A stretch of 64,000 nucleotides of DNA from Streptomyces reniochalinae (GCF_003323735.1 NZ_QOIM01000042.1:434001-498000), one strand, 5' to 3'. Counted from the first letter of the stretch, positions 16,952 through 26,335 are shown. The notes: generated by a model not told the origin, from the letters alone. Numbers and translations are program-made.

Positions 16952-17710
16952 ATGGTCTCCCTGTGGGAGAACTGGCGGCGCGGTGTGGGCATGTCCCGGC
17001 GCGGACCGAAGTTCGACACGGTCGGCGGTCCTTCGACGTACGCGGTGGAGCTGACCAAGCGGCACTCCGAGCTGTCGCTGACCAAGCAGGGTGCGGACAG
17101 CGGCAGCATGCGCGTCAACCTGTCGTGGCGGATGCGCAGTTCGGATCTGGACGGGCGCTCCCGGAGCAGGGGCTCGCTGCGCCATCCCCTGCGGGCACTG
17201 AGACCGCACGCCGTGCAGGGGCACACCCAGGGCGTCGTCAACGTCGACCTCGACCTGGCGTGCATGTACGAGTTGGTGGACGGCAGCAAGGGTGTCGTCC
17301 AGCCGCTCGGCAACTTCCTGGGGGACTGGAACGCGCCGCCTTACGTCAAGCTCACCGGTGACGACCGGTTCGGCTCGCCGTCGGGCGAGACCATCTACAT
17401 CAACCTCGACCACAAGGACGAGATCAGGCGGTTGCTGTTCTTCGTCTACATCTACGACGGCACCCCGGCGTTCGACCGTACGCACGCCATCGTCTCGATC
17501 TTCCCCAGCAACGGCCCACGTGTGGAGGTCGGGCTGGACGAACGGGCGCCGCAGGCGCGTTCGTGTGCCGTGCTGCTGATGGAGAACGTCAAGGGGGAGC
17601 TGCGGGTGCGGCGCGAGGTGCGGTACGTCTACGGTTTCCAGGCCGAGCTGGACCGGCTCTACGGCTGGGGTCTCCAGTGGGGCCGGGGCTACAAGACGCA
17701 GAAGGTCTGA
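16952..17710 (+). CDS. TerA-like protein of the TerD superfamily
   Basis: A 252-residue protein with the beta-sandwich features of TerD/TerA: TYAVELTKRHSELSLTK, INLDHKDEIRRLLFFVYIY and FDRTHAIVSIFPSNG. It lacks the clear FDLDASA calcium loop of the two TerD copies and has an Arg-rich insertion at about 65-85, so it is best called TerA-like. ATG 16952 is chosen for the GGGGG stretch seven bases upstream; a GTG at 16919 would add 11 residues. It follows the TerC-like gene in the same direction and ends at a 38-base palindromic terminator, so it is probably the last gene of the plus-strand Ter group. Confidence 0.75.
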   Translation: MVSLWENWRRGVGMSRRGPKFDTVGGPSTYAVELTKRHSELSLTKQGADSGSMRVNLSWRMRSSDLDGRSRSRGSLRHPLRALRPHAVQGHTQGVVNVDLDLACMYELVDGSKGVVQPLGNFLGDWNAPPYVKLTGDDRFGSPSGETIYINLDHKDEIRRLLFFVYIYDGTPAFDRTHAIVSIFPSNGPRVEVGLDERAPQARSCAVLLMENVKGELRVRREVRYVYGFQAELDRLYGWGLQWGRGYKTQKV

Positions 17711-17734
17711 AGCGCGCGGGCGAACGGAGCACCT

Positions 17735-17772
17735 GCGAGGGGCCCCGGCCGGTACCGGCCGGGGCCCCTCGC
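17735..17772. terminator. 38-bp perfect palindrome, bidirectional terminator
   Basis: The arms are exact complements over 19 bp, centred on GGTACC at 17751-17756. It lies between the convergent TerA-like gene (+) and the proline-tailed TerD gene (-). Confidence 0.85.
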
Positions 17773-17854
17773 GCGCTGGTGAGACCGTGCAGCACCGGGC
17801 CTCTCGCGCAACACGGCTGCCGTGGTGACGCCCACCCGCGTGCGGAGCGCCCCT

Positions 17855-19102
17855 CTAGTGCCGGGTGAGGAACTGCGGCCCCTGGGGCGGCAGTGCGAAC
17901 GCCGGGTCGGGCTGCGGGTAACCGTAGGTGGGCTGCGGGTAACCGTACGCAGGCTGGGTCGTCGGAGGCTGCTGGGGCGGCTGAGGGTAGCCGTAGGCGG
18001 GCTGGTGGGCGGGCGGAGCCGGGATGGACTGGGCGCCCTGCGGACCGAACGGTGGGGCGCCCTGCGGCGGCAGGGGCGCCGTGACGGCCCCGGCCGCCAC
18101 CCCGGCCGGGTCCGGCTGCGGGGTGGGCTGCGGCGGTTCGGGGGAGGGCGGCTGCGGTGGCGGGCCGGGCTCGGGCGCGGGTGCGGGCCCGGGGCCCGGC
18201 GTGGGCCCCGGCGGCGGGCCCGGGGGCACCGGGTCGGGACGGGGCCCGGGTCCGGGAGGTCCGGGCGGTGGCCCGGGCTCGGGTCGGGGCGACGGCTCGG
18301 GCTGCGGCTCGGGCGGCACCGGGTGCGGTGAAGGCTCGGGGTGCGGTTCGGGCGGCGGCTGGGGGACGGTGCCGCCGGGCGGCCGCAGGGTGAAGTCGTC
18401 GGCGCCGACGGTGTCGGCGCCCGGTACGTGGGCGACCGTGGCGTCCGGGTCGCGCTCGGGGCGCCGGGCCGTTCCCGGCGCGTTCTGCTCGGGGTTGTCC
18501 GTCTCGTCGACGGAGATGCCGAACTCCGTGGCGAGGCCGATCAGCCCCGTGTCGTAGCCCTGTCCGAGCGCCCGGAACTTCCATCCGTCGCCGCGCCGGT
18601 AGAGCTCACCGCAGACCATGGCCGTCTCCGCGCCGGTCTCCGGTTCGATGTCGAAGCGTGCCAGCAGCTGTGCGCCTGCCGTGCCGTTCATGTGCGCGCT
18701 CCCTCCCGTGCCCGCAGCGCTGTCCGCCGTGCCGTTCCGCGCCCCCGCGTCGTGCAGCAGCAGCCGCAGCTCGCGGACGGCGGCGAAGGTGCCGCCGTCC
18801 GCCGACGCGGCGAGCAGTACGCGCTCGACGGTCTCGTCCAAGGCCGCCAGGTCCGCCTCGACGGTGTCCCGCAGCCCCTCCGGCTCGCGCTTCTTGGCGA
18901 GGTGCCGTACCAGCCCCGAGGGGTGCCGGGGCTGGTTGTAGAAGACGAAGTCGTCGTCGGTTCTGACCCGGCCGTCCGCGCCCAGCAGCAGCGCCGAGGC
19001 ATCGACGTCGGGTACGCCGGTGCCAGGCGCCCAGCAGAGCACGGCACGCACGGCCGTGGTCTCCAGCTGGATGTTCGAACCCTTCGTCATCGCGTGCGTC
19101 AT
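17855..19102 (-). CDS. TerD protein with a long proline-rich tail
   Basis: A 415-residue protein. Residues about 1-205 are a diverged TerD domain: VDASALLLGADGRV, FVFYNQPRHPSG, and the end motif ELYRRGDGWKFRALGQGY. The remaining half is a low-complexity tail of Pro, Gly, Glu and Gln (PEP and PGP repeats), then Tyr-rich repeats of the type QPAYGYPQP near the C-terminus. Such tails are known on some Streptomyces TerD proteins and may drive self-association or protein binding. ATG 19102 is chosen; an in-frame ATG at 19090 is also possible. It is divergent from the CitE-like operon and convergent to the TerA-like gene. Confidence 0.85.
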   Translation of the reverse strand: MTHAMTKGSNIQLETTAVRAVLCWAPGTGVPDVDASALLLGADGRVRTDDDFVFYNQPRHPSGLVRHLAKKREPEGLRDTVEADLAALDETVERVLLAASADGGTFAAVRELRLLLHDAGARNGTADSAAGTGGSAHMNGTAGAQLLARFDIEPETGAETAMVCGELYRRGDGWKFRALGQGYDTGLIGLATEFGISVDETDNPEQNAPGTARRPERDPDATVAHVPGADTVGADDFTLRPPGGTVPQPPPEPHPEPSPHPVPPEPQPEPSPRPEPGPPPGPPGPGPRPDPVPPGPPPGPTPGPGPAPAPEPGPPPQPPSPEPPQPTPQPDPAGVAAGAVTAPLPPQGAPPFGPQGAQSIPAPPAHQPAYGYPQPPQQPPTTQPAYGYPQPTYGYPQPDPAFALPPQGPQFLTRH

Positions 19103-19333
19103 GTCTTCATCCTGCCCCCGCAGGGACGGCCGCGACAACGCGGGACGGGCACCGGGCGGGGCTGCCACCCGTACGTGTCCGCGGTGCCCAGCGCTGAGCG
19201 GGGGAACTTCCGAGCGGTCCTCGTACGTACGATGAGCAGCCGTACGGCCACCGCGGCGGTCCGCGGGAGGAGAGATACGCCAGCCGGCTGCGGACGGCCG
19301 CGCGGCAAGCGAGATCGGCGAGACGGGGACTTC

Positions 19334-20500
19334 ATGCGGCACTTCCGGCACCTGACGCCAGAGCGTCTCGGCGCCCTCTTCCACCGCCCACCGGCGGAGT
19401 TCACGGCCGACGCGCCCGTCGGCACCCTGGCGGTGGCGCTCGGTGCGACGCTCTACAGCCCGGCCACCCGCGAGGAGCTGGCCGACGACGTGCGCAAGCA
19501 GGCGGCCCGGGGCGTGGTCTCGATGGTGCTCTGCCTGGAGGACTCGATAGCCGACGCCGACGTTGTGCGGGCCGAGGAGAATCTGGTGCGCCAGCTGGGC
19601 GCGCTGGCCGAGGCGGGGGGCGGCGAGGAGCTGCCGCTGCTGTTCGTGCGGGTGCGGGCGGCGGAGCAGATCACCGGGCTGGTGCGCAGGCTGGGTCCCG
19701 CGGTGCGGCTGCTGTCGGGTTTCGTGCTGCCCAAGTTCACCGAGGACCACTCGGTGGCGTTCCTGGAGGCGCTCACCGAGGCCGAGGTCTCGTGCGGGCG
19801 GCGGCTGTTCGCGATGCCCGTCCTGGAGTCGCCGCAGCTGCTGCACAGGGAGACCCGGCCGGAGGCCCTGGCGGGCATCGCGCGCACGCTGGAGAAGTAC
19901 CGCGAGCGGATCCTGGCACTGCGGCTGGGGGTCACCGACTTCTGCTCCGCCTACGGGCTGCGCCGCACCCCCGACATGACCGCTTACGACGTGCAGATCG
20001 TCGCCTCGGTCATCGGGGACGTGGTGAATGTGCTGGGCCGTGCCGACGGCACCGGGTTCACCGTCACCGGGCCCGTGTGGGAGTATTTCCGGCCACAGGA
20101 GAGAATGTTCAAGCCGCAGCTGAGGCAGAGTCCGTTCCGGAGCGGCCGCGCCGAGGAGATACGCACGGCGTTGATCGAGCACGACATGGACGGGCTGCTG
20201 CGCGAGATCGCCCTCGACCGCGCCAACGGCCTGCTCGGCAAGACCTGCATCCACCCCTCGCACGTGGCTCCCGTGCACGCGCTGTCGGTCGTCAGCCACG
20301 AGGAGTTCTGCGACGCGACCGACGTGCTGCGCCCTGAGCGCGGCGGAGGCGGAGTGCTGCGCTCCGCGTACACGAACAAGATGAACGAGGTGAAGCCGCA
20401 CCGCGCCTGGGCCGAGCGCACACTGCTGCGCGGCGAGGTCTTCGGCGTGGCACGCGAGGGCGTGAGCTTCGTCGAGCTGCTGGCGGCGGGAGTCAAGTGA
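19334..20500 (+). CDS. CitE-like HpcH/HpaI aldolase-lyase of the Ter system
   Basis: A 388-residue TIM-barrel protein related to citrate lyase beta subunit and malyl-CoA lyase. Recognisable parts are GVVSMVLCLEDSIAD (metal-ligand Glu-Asp), LLFVRVRAAEQI, SGFVLPKF, FAMPVLESPQLLH and the C-terminal GLLGKTCIHPSH. In Ter-linked operons this family is predicted (Anantharaman, Iyer and Aravind) to make or cleave a C-C bond in a nucleoside-like metabolite. ATG 19334 is preceded by a weak GGGGAC. Its stop overlaps the start of the next gene by four bases (GTGA), so it heads a translationally coupled three-gene operon. Confidence 0.85.
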   Translation: MRHFRHLTPERLGALFHRPPAEFTADAPVGTLAVALGATLYSPATREELADDVRKQAARGVVSMVLCLEDSIADADVVRAEENLVRQLGALAEAGGGEELPLLFVRVRAAEQITGLVRRLGPAVRLLSGFVLPKFTEDHSVAFLEALTEAEVSCGRRLFAMPVLESPQLLHRETRPEALAGIARTLEKYRERILALRLGVTDFCSAYGLRRTPDMTAYDVQIVASVIGDVVNVLGRADGTGFTVTGPVWEYFRPQERMFKPQLRQSPFRSGRAEEIRTALIEHDMDGLLREIALDRANGLLGKTCIHPSHVAPVHALSVVSHEEFCDATDVLRPERGGGGVLRSAYTNKMNEVKPHRAWAERTLLRGEVFGVAREGVSFVELLAAGVK

Positions 20501-23001
20501 ACGGAAACGCACCGGGTGACGGCGGCGTGCGCGGGCGGAGCGGGTGGGCCGCGGGAGCCGCGGGGTCCGCGTGGGACACAGACGCCGCTGTCTGGCCGGG
20601 CGACTGGGTGTCCGAACGGCTCGGCGTACGCCTGGACGAGGGGCTGCGGGGACTCCTGGGCCTCGCCCTGCGGCGCAACCCCAAGCGGGCGCACCTGCTG
20701 GTCTCGACCGTCCTGGGCAAGCACGTGCCGCAGCGGCCCGCGGCGGTCCTGGGAGCAGGACGCCGCCTGGGCGAACAGGTGCGCGCACTGCTCGGCGCCG
20801 ACGAGGCCGCACGCTCCGCCGTCCTGGGCTTCGCGGAGACGGCAACCGGGCTCGGACTGACCGTCGCGCACACCATGGGCAGCCGCGTGGGCGCCCTGCA
20901 TTCCACCCGGCGGGCCGTCCAGGGAGTGGGCCGGTTCGGCGGCTTCGAGGAGGAGCACAGCCACGCCACCTCACACCTGCTGCTTCCCCAGGATCCCGGG
21001 CAGCTGCGCACGGGCGGCCCGTTGGTACTGGTCGACGACGAGCTGTCCACCGGCAGGACGGTGCGCAACACCATCGCGGCGCTGCACGCCGCCGCGCCGC
21101 GCGCCCGGTACGTCGTCGCCGCCCTGGTCGACACCCGTGCCGAGGCGGACGTGGCGGCGCTGGAGAAGTGCGCCGCCGACCTGGGCGCCCGCGTCGACGT
21201 GGTGGCCCTCGCCTCGGGCGGCGTCGAGCTCCCCGACGACGTGCTGGCGCGTGGTCGCGCGCTGGTCGAGACCCACGGCGAAGCTCCCGCGGCGCCACCG
21301 CCGCCGGCCGGAGGAACGCTTGAGCGGGTGGAGCTCGGCTGGCCGGCGGAGCTGCCGGACGGCGGACGCCACGGCTTCGGCCCGCGCGAACAGATACGGC
21401 TCCAGGCGGCGCTGCCCGCCATGGCGGAGCGGGTGTGCTCCGCGCTCGCCCTCCCCAAGGCGTCCGGGGAGCCGCCCCGTGTCCTCTTCCTCGGCAACGA
21501 GGAACTGATGTACGCGCCGCTGCTCCTCGCCCGCGCGGTGGAGGAGCGCACCGCGGGGCGCGCCGAGATCCGCTTCTCGACCACGACCCGCTCGCCCGTC
21601 CTGGCCGTGGACGACCCCGGCTACGCGATCCGTACCGCGCTGCGCTTCCCCGCGCACGACACACCCCCGCAGGCCGGAGCGCAGGAGCGTTACGCCTACA
21701 ACGTGGCGGGAGGGGGCTACGACGCCGTCGTCGCCGTCGTCGACAGCGAGGGCGACACCCCCGCGCTGCACGCGCCCGGCGGACTGCTGGACCAGCTCAC
21801 CGGATGCGCGCCCACGGTGCTGCTGGCCGTCGTCCCGGCCCACGTCCCCTCCCCGCAGCCGCCGTCCCCGCCCACTCCGCTGTACGGGCCCGGCTTCTCC
21901 TCGTACGCGCCCCAGGACGTCGCCTGGCTGCTGCGCGACCTGTCGGACGTCGATCTCGAGGCGCCCACCGAGGAGCGCGAGGAGGCCATCCAGGCGGGCG
22001 GCGCCCACTACGCCGAGTCGCTCCCCGTCGAATACCAGCCCTCCGCCGCGTACCAGCGCCTCTTCCACAGCGCGCTGGAGACCTCGGCCGAGCGGCTGGC
22101 CCGCGCGGTCGGCACCGTGACCGAGACGGTGCTCGCCGAGCGCGGCCCCCGTCCGGTGCTGGTGTCGCTGGCGCGCGCCGGCACGCCCGTCGGCGTGCTG
22201 ATGCGCCGCTGGGCACTGCACACACAAGGGCTGGAGCTGCCGCACTACGCCGTCTCGATCGTCCGGGGCCGCGGCATCGACGTCGGCGCGCTGGCCCACC
22301 TGGCCGCCCACCACGACCCGGCCGACGTCGTCTTCGTGGACGGCTGGACCGGCAAGGGCGCCATCACCAGGGAACTGGCCCAGGCGCTCGCCGCCCATCC
22401 CCGCTTCAACCCGGAGCCCGCCGTCCTCGCCGACCCCGGCTCCTGCGTGCGCACCTACGGCACCCGTGAGGACTTCCTCATCCCCTCGGCGTGCCTCAAC
22501 TCGACCGTCTCGGGGCTGATATCGCGCACCGTGCTCCGCGCCGACCTGGTGGGCCCGCACGACTTCCACGGCGCCAAGTTCTATCGCCACCTGGCCGGAA
22601 ATGACCTCTCGCAGCTGTTCGTGGACACCGTCGCCGAGCGCTTCGCCGACGTCCGCGAGGGCGTGCTGCGGGACGTGGCGGCCCTCGCCGCCGCCGACCG
22701 CACCCCCACCTGGGAGGGCTGGCGCGCCGTCGAACACATCAGCGAGGAGTACGGCATCGGCGACGTCAACCTGATCAAGCCGGGCGTCGGGGAGACGACC
22801 CGCGTACTGCTGCGCCGCGTCCCCTGGCGCGTACTGGCCCGCCGCGGCGCCGGCGCCGACCTCGACCACGTACGGCTCCTGGCCCGGCAGCGCGGCGTCC
22901 CCGTCGAGGAGACGGACGACCTGCCCTACACCTGCGTCGGGATCATCCACCCCCGCTACACGCGCGGTGCCACCGGCGCTGACGGAAAGGCCGCCAGGTG
23001 A
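20497..23001 (+). CDS. Fused PRTase-TRSP and StiP-PELOTA protein of the Ter system
   Basis: An 834-residue multidomain protein. Residues about 40-270 are a phosphoribosyltransferase with PRPP motif LVLVDDELSTGRT (176-188). A TRSP-type segment follows (RVLFLGNEELMYAPLLLA, about 325-345). From about 465 the StiP family begins (SSYAPQDVAWLLRDLSDVDL; AGGAHYAESLPVEY) with a second phosphoribosyltransferase-like fold (VVFVDGWTGKGAI). The last 50 residues (VPVEETDDLPYTCVGIIHPR) fit a PELOTA-like RNA-binding domain. As I recall, these two halves are separate neighbouring genes in many bacteria. It should use PRPP to build a nucleoside-like product. Overlaps of four bases at both ends couple it to the CitE-like and HAD genes. 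Confidence 0.82.
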   Translation: MNGNAPGDGGVRGRSGWAAGAAGSAWDTDAAVWPGDWVSERLGVRLDEGLRGLLGLALRRNPKRAHLLVSTVLGKHVPQRPAAVLGAGRRLGEQVRALLGADEAARSAVLGFAETATGLGLTVAHTMGSRVGALHSTRRAVQGVGRFGGFEEEHSHATSHLLLPQDPGQLRTGGPLVLVDDELSTGRTVRNTIAALHAAAPRARYVVAALVDTRAEADVAALEKCAADLGARVDVVALASGGVELPDDVLARGRALVETHGEAPAAPPPPAGGTLERVELGWPAELPDGGRHGFGPREQIRLQAALPAMAERVCSALALPKASGEPPRVLFLGNEELMYAPLLLARAVEERTAGRAEIRFSTTTRSPVLAVDDPGYAIRTALRFPAHDTPPQAGAQERYAYNVAGGGYDAVVAVVDSEGDTPALHAPGGLLDQLTGCAPTVLLAVVPAHVPSPQPPSPPTPLYGPGFSSYAPQDVAWLLRDLSDVDLEAPTEEREEAIQAGGAHYAESLPVEYQPSAAYQRLFHSALETSAERLARAVGTVTETVLAERGPRPVLVSLARAGTPVGVLMRRWALHTQGLELPHYAVSIVRGRGIDVGALAHLAAHHDPADVVFVDGWTGKGAITRELAQALAAHPRFNPEPAVLADPGSCVRTYGTREDFLIPSACLNSTVSGLISRTVLRADLVGPHDFHGAKFYRHLAGNDLSQLFVDTVAERFADVREGVLRDVAALAAADRTPTWEGWRAVEHISEEYGIGDVNLIKPGVGETTRVLLRRVPWRVLARRGAGADLDHVRLLARQRGVPVEETDDLPYTCVGIIHPRYTRGATGADGKAAR

Positions 23002-23837
23002 CGACGGACCGGGTGCTCGTCGCCAGCGACCTCGACCGCACCCTGATCTACTCCGCCCCCGCGCTGGAGCTGACCATGCCCGACCACCGGGCGCCCCGCC
23101 TGCTGTGCGTCGAGACGTACGAGCACAAGCCGCTCTCCTACATGACGCAGGAGGCGGCCGCACTGCTGGAGGACCTCGCCGGCCGCACCGTCTTCGTGCC
23201 CGCCACCACGCGTACCCCCGAGCAGTACCGCCGCATCCGGCTGCCAGGACCTTTGTCCCGCTTCGCCGTCTGCTCCAACGGAGGCCATCTCCTCGTCGAC
23301 GGCCACAGCGACCCCGACTGGCGCGCCCACGTGCGCGCACAACTGGCCGCGTGCGCGCCGCTCGCGCAGGTGCGCGCGCACATGCTGCGGCAGGCACGGC
23401 CCGAGTGGTTGCTCAAGGAGAGGGTCGCCGACGACCTGTTCGCCTACCTCGTGGTCGAGCGCGCCCTGCTGCCCGACACCTGGGTCAAGGAGCTGGCCGA
23501 CTGGGCGGGTCCGCACGGCTGGGGCGTCTCCCTCCAGGGCCGCAAGATCTACGCGGTGCCCCACCCGCTGACCAAGAGCGCCGCCGTGGCGGAGGCGGCC
23601 CGCAGGGCCGGTACCGAACGCGTCCACGCGGCCGGCGACTCGCTGCTGGACGCCGACCTCCTCCAGGCCGCCGACCTGGCCTGGCGTCCGGCACACGGCG
23701 AACTCGCCGACAGCGGCTGGCAGCTGCCGCACCTGCGGGTGCTGCCGCGGCGCGGCGTGCTGGCGGGCGAACAGATCCTGCGGGAGATGAAGGCAGCGGC
23801 GACGGCGGAAACGCAATCGCCCGCACCGCGTCCCTGA
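22998..23837 (+). CDS. HAD-family hydrolase of the Ter operon
   Basis: A 279-residue HAD phosphatase. The nucleophile motif is VASDLDRTLIYS with the first Asp near residue 10; the late motif is AGDSLLDADLL, and a Lys in HPLTKSAA supplies motif III. The cap region is large, resembling Cof-type enzymes. In Ter operons this enzyme is thought to remove a phosphate from the product of the phosphoribosyltransferase step. It starts with GTG 22998 overlapping the stop of the fused protein, so it completes the coupled operon. No ATP-grasp gene, seen in some related operons, follows here. Confidence 0.85.
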   Translation: MTTDRVLVASDLDRTLIYSAPALELTMPDHRAPRLLCVETYEHKPLSYMTQEAAALLEDLAGRTVFVPATTRTPEQYRRIRLPGPLSRFAVCSNGGHLLVDGHSDPDWRAHVRAQLAACAPLAQVRAHMLRQARPEWLLKERVADDLFAYLVVERALLPDTWVKELADWAGPHGWGVSLQGRKIYAVPHPLTKSAAVAEAARRAGTERVHAAGDSLLDADLLQAADLAWRPAHGELADSGWQLPHLRVLPRRGVLAGEQILREMKAAATAETQSPAPRP

Positions 23838-23912
23838 GGTGCGGGGCCGCCGAGGTGCTCGCGGGGCGGGCCGAGGAACTTTCGCGCACGGGCGAGGCGG
23901 CCCTGAGGCCGG

Positions 23913-24656
23913 TCACTCACGCGGACCGCGACCGTACCCCCGCCCGTCGACCGCCGCCTCCTGCGCGGCGGACGACGCCTCCGCCTCGGCCTCCGCGCCG
24001 GGGACGGGCGGCTCCTCCTCGCCGCCGTACAGCGAGGCACGGCGCCGCAGCTCCTCACCGCGTGCGCGCGCCCTCACCTGCCGCGCGCGCACGTCCCGGG
24101 CGCGCCGGACGCGTTCGTCCTGTTCCGGATGGCGCTGCTGCCAGTACGGGTTGTCGTGCGGCAGGGCGCTCCCCACCCGCCCGTACATCCCGAAGACGAG
24201 CAGCAGCAGCCCGACGACGAAGCTGAACAGCACGTTCTGCAACTCGAAAGCCAGCAGATTGAAGCCCGTCTCCAGCAGCGCCAGATTGACGAAGCCGCTG
24301 AGGACGAACAGACCACCGACAACGATGTTGAGGCTGGAGGCGAAGTTGCCGCCGCGCACCGTGCCGGAGAACAGCAGCAGCCCGACCAGGATCGACAGCA
24401 CGCTGAGCGCGCCGTTCGTGTTGAGCCCGCCGACCTGGGCGCCGCCGGTGTCGAAGAAGCCGATGTTGTCGGTGAGGCCCAGGACACCGAAGGAGGTCAG
24501 TACCAGCCCCACCAGCCCGGCACCTGCCCGGTAGATCCGGCTGAGCCTGTGGTGCACGGGCATGTGCTCGTCGAGGATGCGGCGCCCGAGCGGCAGCCGG
24601 GGCAACCGGGACAGCCGGGGCGACCGGCGGCCGGAACGGGCGGGAGAAGCGGCCAC
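23913..24656 (-). CDS. DUF4383 four-helix membrane protein
   Basis: A 247-residue protein with four membrane helices at about 40-165 (GLVGLVLTSFGVLGLT; LSILVGLLLFSGTV; IVVGGLFVLSGFVNLAL; FVVGLLLLVFGMYG), matching the DUF4383 family. A charged cytoplasmic tail of Arg and Glu follows. GTG 24656 has GAGGAGG five bases upstream, which decides the start; a later ATG (24563) lacks a good site. Function unknown. It is convergent to the HAD gene. Confidence 0.82.
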   Translation of the reverse strand: MAASPARSGRRSPRLSRLPRLPLGRRILDEHMPVHHRLSRIYRAGAGLVGLVLTSFGVLGLTDNIGFFDTGGAQVGGLNTNGALSVLSILVGLLLFSGTVRGGNFASSLNIVVGGLFVLSGFVNLALLETGFNLLAFELQNVLFSFVVGLLLLVFGMYGRVGSALPHDNPYWQQRHPEQDERVRRARDVRARQVRARARGEELRRRASLYGGEEEPPVPGAEAEAEASSAAQEAAVDGRGYGRGPRE

Positions 24657-24773
24657 GGGGGCCTCCTCGAAGCGGTCGGAGGCGCTCGGTACTCACCCTC
24701 CAGCATCCTCCCGTGGCGAGCCGGACTCAACACGGCGCCTGGTGACCGGACGACTCCGCACGGCCACCGGGGG

Positions 24774-26039
24774 TCAGCTGCCCGAGGCCCGCTCGTGCCG
24801 GATCCGCTCCACCACCTGCTGGACCGTCTCGCGCACCGCGTCCAGCTCCGTGAGCAGGTGCCAGTAGTCCGGGTGGCGGCCGCTCAGCGAGGCGACCGCG
24901 CGGTCCACCCGCTCCACCGCGTTGTCCAGCGGCTGCGCGTGCCGCGGGTCGGGCGTGCTGCGCCCGGCCATCGCGAGGCGCTGCGCGTCACGGATCGCGA
25001 AACGGGTCCGCTCGACCTCCTCGCTGTGGTCGAACGCGACCTCGTTGAGCCGCCGCAGCCGTTCCCCGGCGGCCTTGACCGCCTCATCGGTGGTGTTCAG
25101 CAGCGCCCGCACCGTCGAGAGCAGCGACGTGGCGTCGGGCCAGCGCTGCTCGGCCCGCGCGGTGCGGGCCTCGCCCAGCTTCTCGTTCGCCTGCCGCGCC
25201 GAGTGCTCGGCCTGCTGCGGCACGTTCTGCAGATCCTGCCAGCAGGCGACGCTGAAGCGGCGCCGCAGCTCGCTGAGGACCGGCTCCACCTGCCCCGCAC
25301 GGGTCTGGAGCGCCTCCGTGCGGGTGCGCAGCGACGCCAGCCGCTTGTCGATGTCCGCCGCCTTCTGCGGCAGCCCCTCGGCCTCCGCGCGGATCGCCTC
25401 CGCCTCCCGTACGACCCGGTCGGCGCGCTGCAAGGTCTCCTGCACCCCGTGGGTGCCGGCGCCCTCGTTGAGCTTGGTCAGCTCGGGTGAGAGCGCCGCC
25501 AGCCGGGCCGCCAGCGCATCCGCCTTGAGACCTTGGGCCCGCACCGCGTCCAGCGCGTTGCTCGCGGCCAGCAGCCCCTGGCGGGCCCGCTCGATGGCGG
25601 GGGCCAGCCGGGCGAGCTGGTTCTCGGCCCGCGTCAGCAGGGATCCGAGGCCCTGTGCGAACCGGTCGAGCTCCCCCTTGACCCGCTCCAGCTCCTGCCG
25701 CGCCCGGTCCAGCTCGGCGCGGGCCCGGGAGGCCGCCGCGGCGTCGAGGTCGTCGCGGTCCAGATCGTGCGCGTCGACGGTGGTGATGTACGCGTGGCTG
25801 ACGCTGTCGATGCGTCTGCCGAAGTCGGCGAAGTCCGCCGCGGCCTTGCGCCCCGCGGGGGAGGCGTCGACGGCGGTGATCGTCTCGATGGAGATGCGCA
25901 GGTCACGCTGGGCGGTGTCCAGCTCGTAGAAAGCGGCGGCCGCGGCGTCCTTCGCCGCCTGCGCCTCGGTCCGCGACTGCTCGGCACGGCCACTGCCCCA
26001 GCCCCAGCGGCGGGTACCGCCGCCGTTCATCGCCGCCAC
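24774..26039 (-). CDS. Cytoplasmic coiled-coil protein of unknown function
   Basis: A 421-residue protein that is almost entirely alpha-helical with long heptad-like stretches (ARAELDRARQELERVKGELDR region, about 105-130; repeated Ala/Glu/Arg/Leu helices to about 380). No signal peptide or enzymatic motif is present. It looks like a structural or scaffold coiled coil, and similar genes occur near this Ter region in other Streptomyces as far as I remember. GTG 26039 has GGGGAGAGG at five bases; an internal ATG at 26030 is possible. Its promoter must be shared with the space upstream of the tRNA gene. The function is not known. Confidence 0.7.
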   Translation of the reverse strand: MAAMNGGGTRRWGWGSGRAEQSRTEAQAAKDAAAAAFYELDTAQRDLRISIETITAVDASPAGRKAAADFADFGRRIDSVSHAYITTVDAHDLDRDDLDAAAASRARAELDRARQELERVKGELDRFAQGLGSLLTRAENQLARLAPAIERARQGLLAASNALDAVRAQGLKADALAARLAALSPELTKLNEGAGTHGVQETLQRADRVVREAEAIRAEAEGLPQKAADIDKRLASLRTRTEALQTRAGQVEPVLSELRRRFSVACWQDLQNVPQQAEHSARQANEKLGEARTARAEQRWPDATSLLSTVRALLNTTDEAVKAAGERLRRLNEVAFDHSEEVERTRFAIRDAQRLAMAGRSTPDPRHAQPLDNAVERVDRAVASLSGRHPDYWHLLTELDAVRETVQQVVERIRHERASGS

Positions 26040-26204
26040 GCAACCTCTCCCCGTGTGTGCCGCTCGCTCATCGACCGATTGTCATTCTCCCACCCGAGGT
26101 CAACGAACACCCGAGTCGATTCGTTCACGGCCCCGCCCTCCCCGCCCCACCCCGTGTTTGCGCTGCCCACCGCCGGGCAGGGTACGCTGTCCTCCCACCA
26201 CTCC

Positions 26205-26276
<72 letters not shown>

Positions 26277-26308
26277 CCGGTCCGAGAACAGGTCATAGCA
26301 GGACAGTA

Positions 26309-26335
26309 GCCCCTGTCGGGCGTACCGATAGGGGC
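26309..26335 (+). terminator. Terminator of the tRNA-Val transcript
   Basis: Arms GCCCCTGTCGG and CCGATAGGGGC pair over 11 bp with one G-T, around a five-base loop, 33 bases past the tRNA; a short TTGTT follows. Confidence 0.7.

Noticed and set aside
24774..26039. SMC/RecN-type ATPase for the coiled-coil protein
   Set aside because: No Walker A or B motif is present; only coiled coil can be supported.
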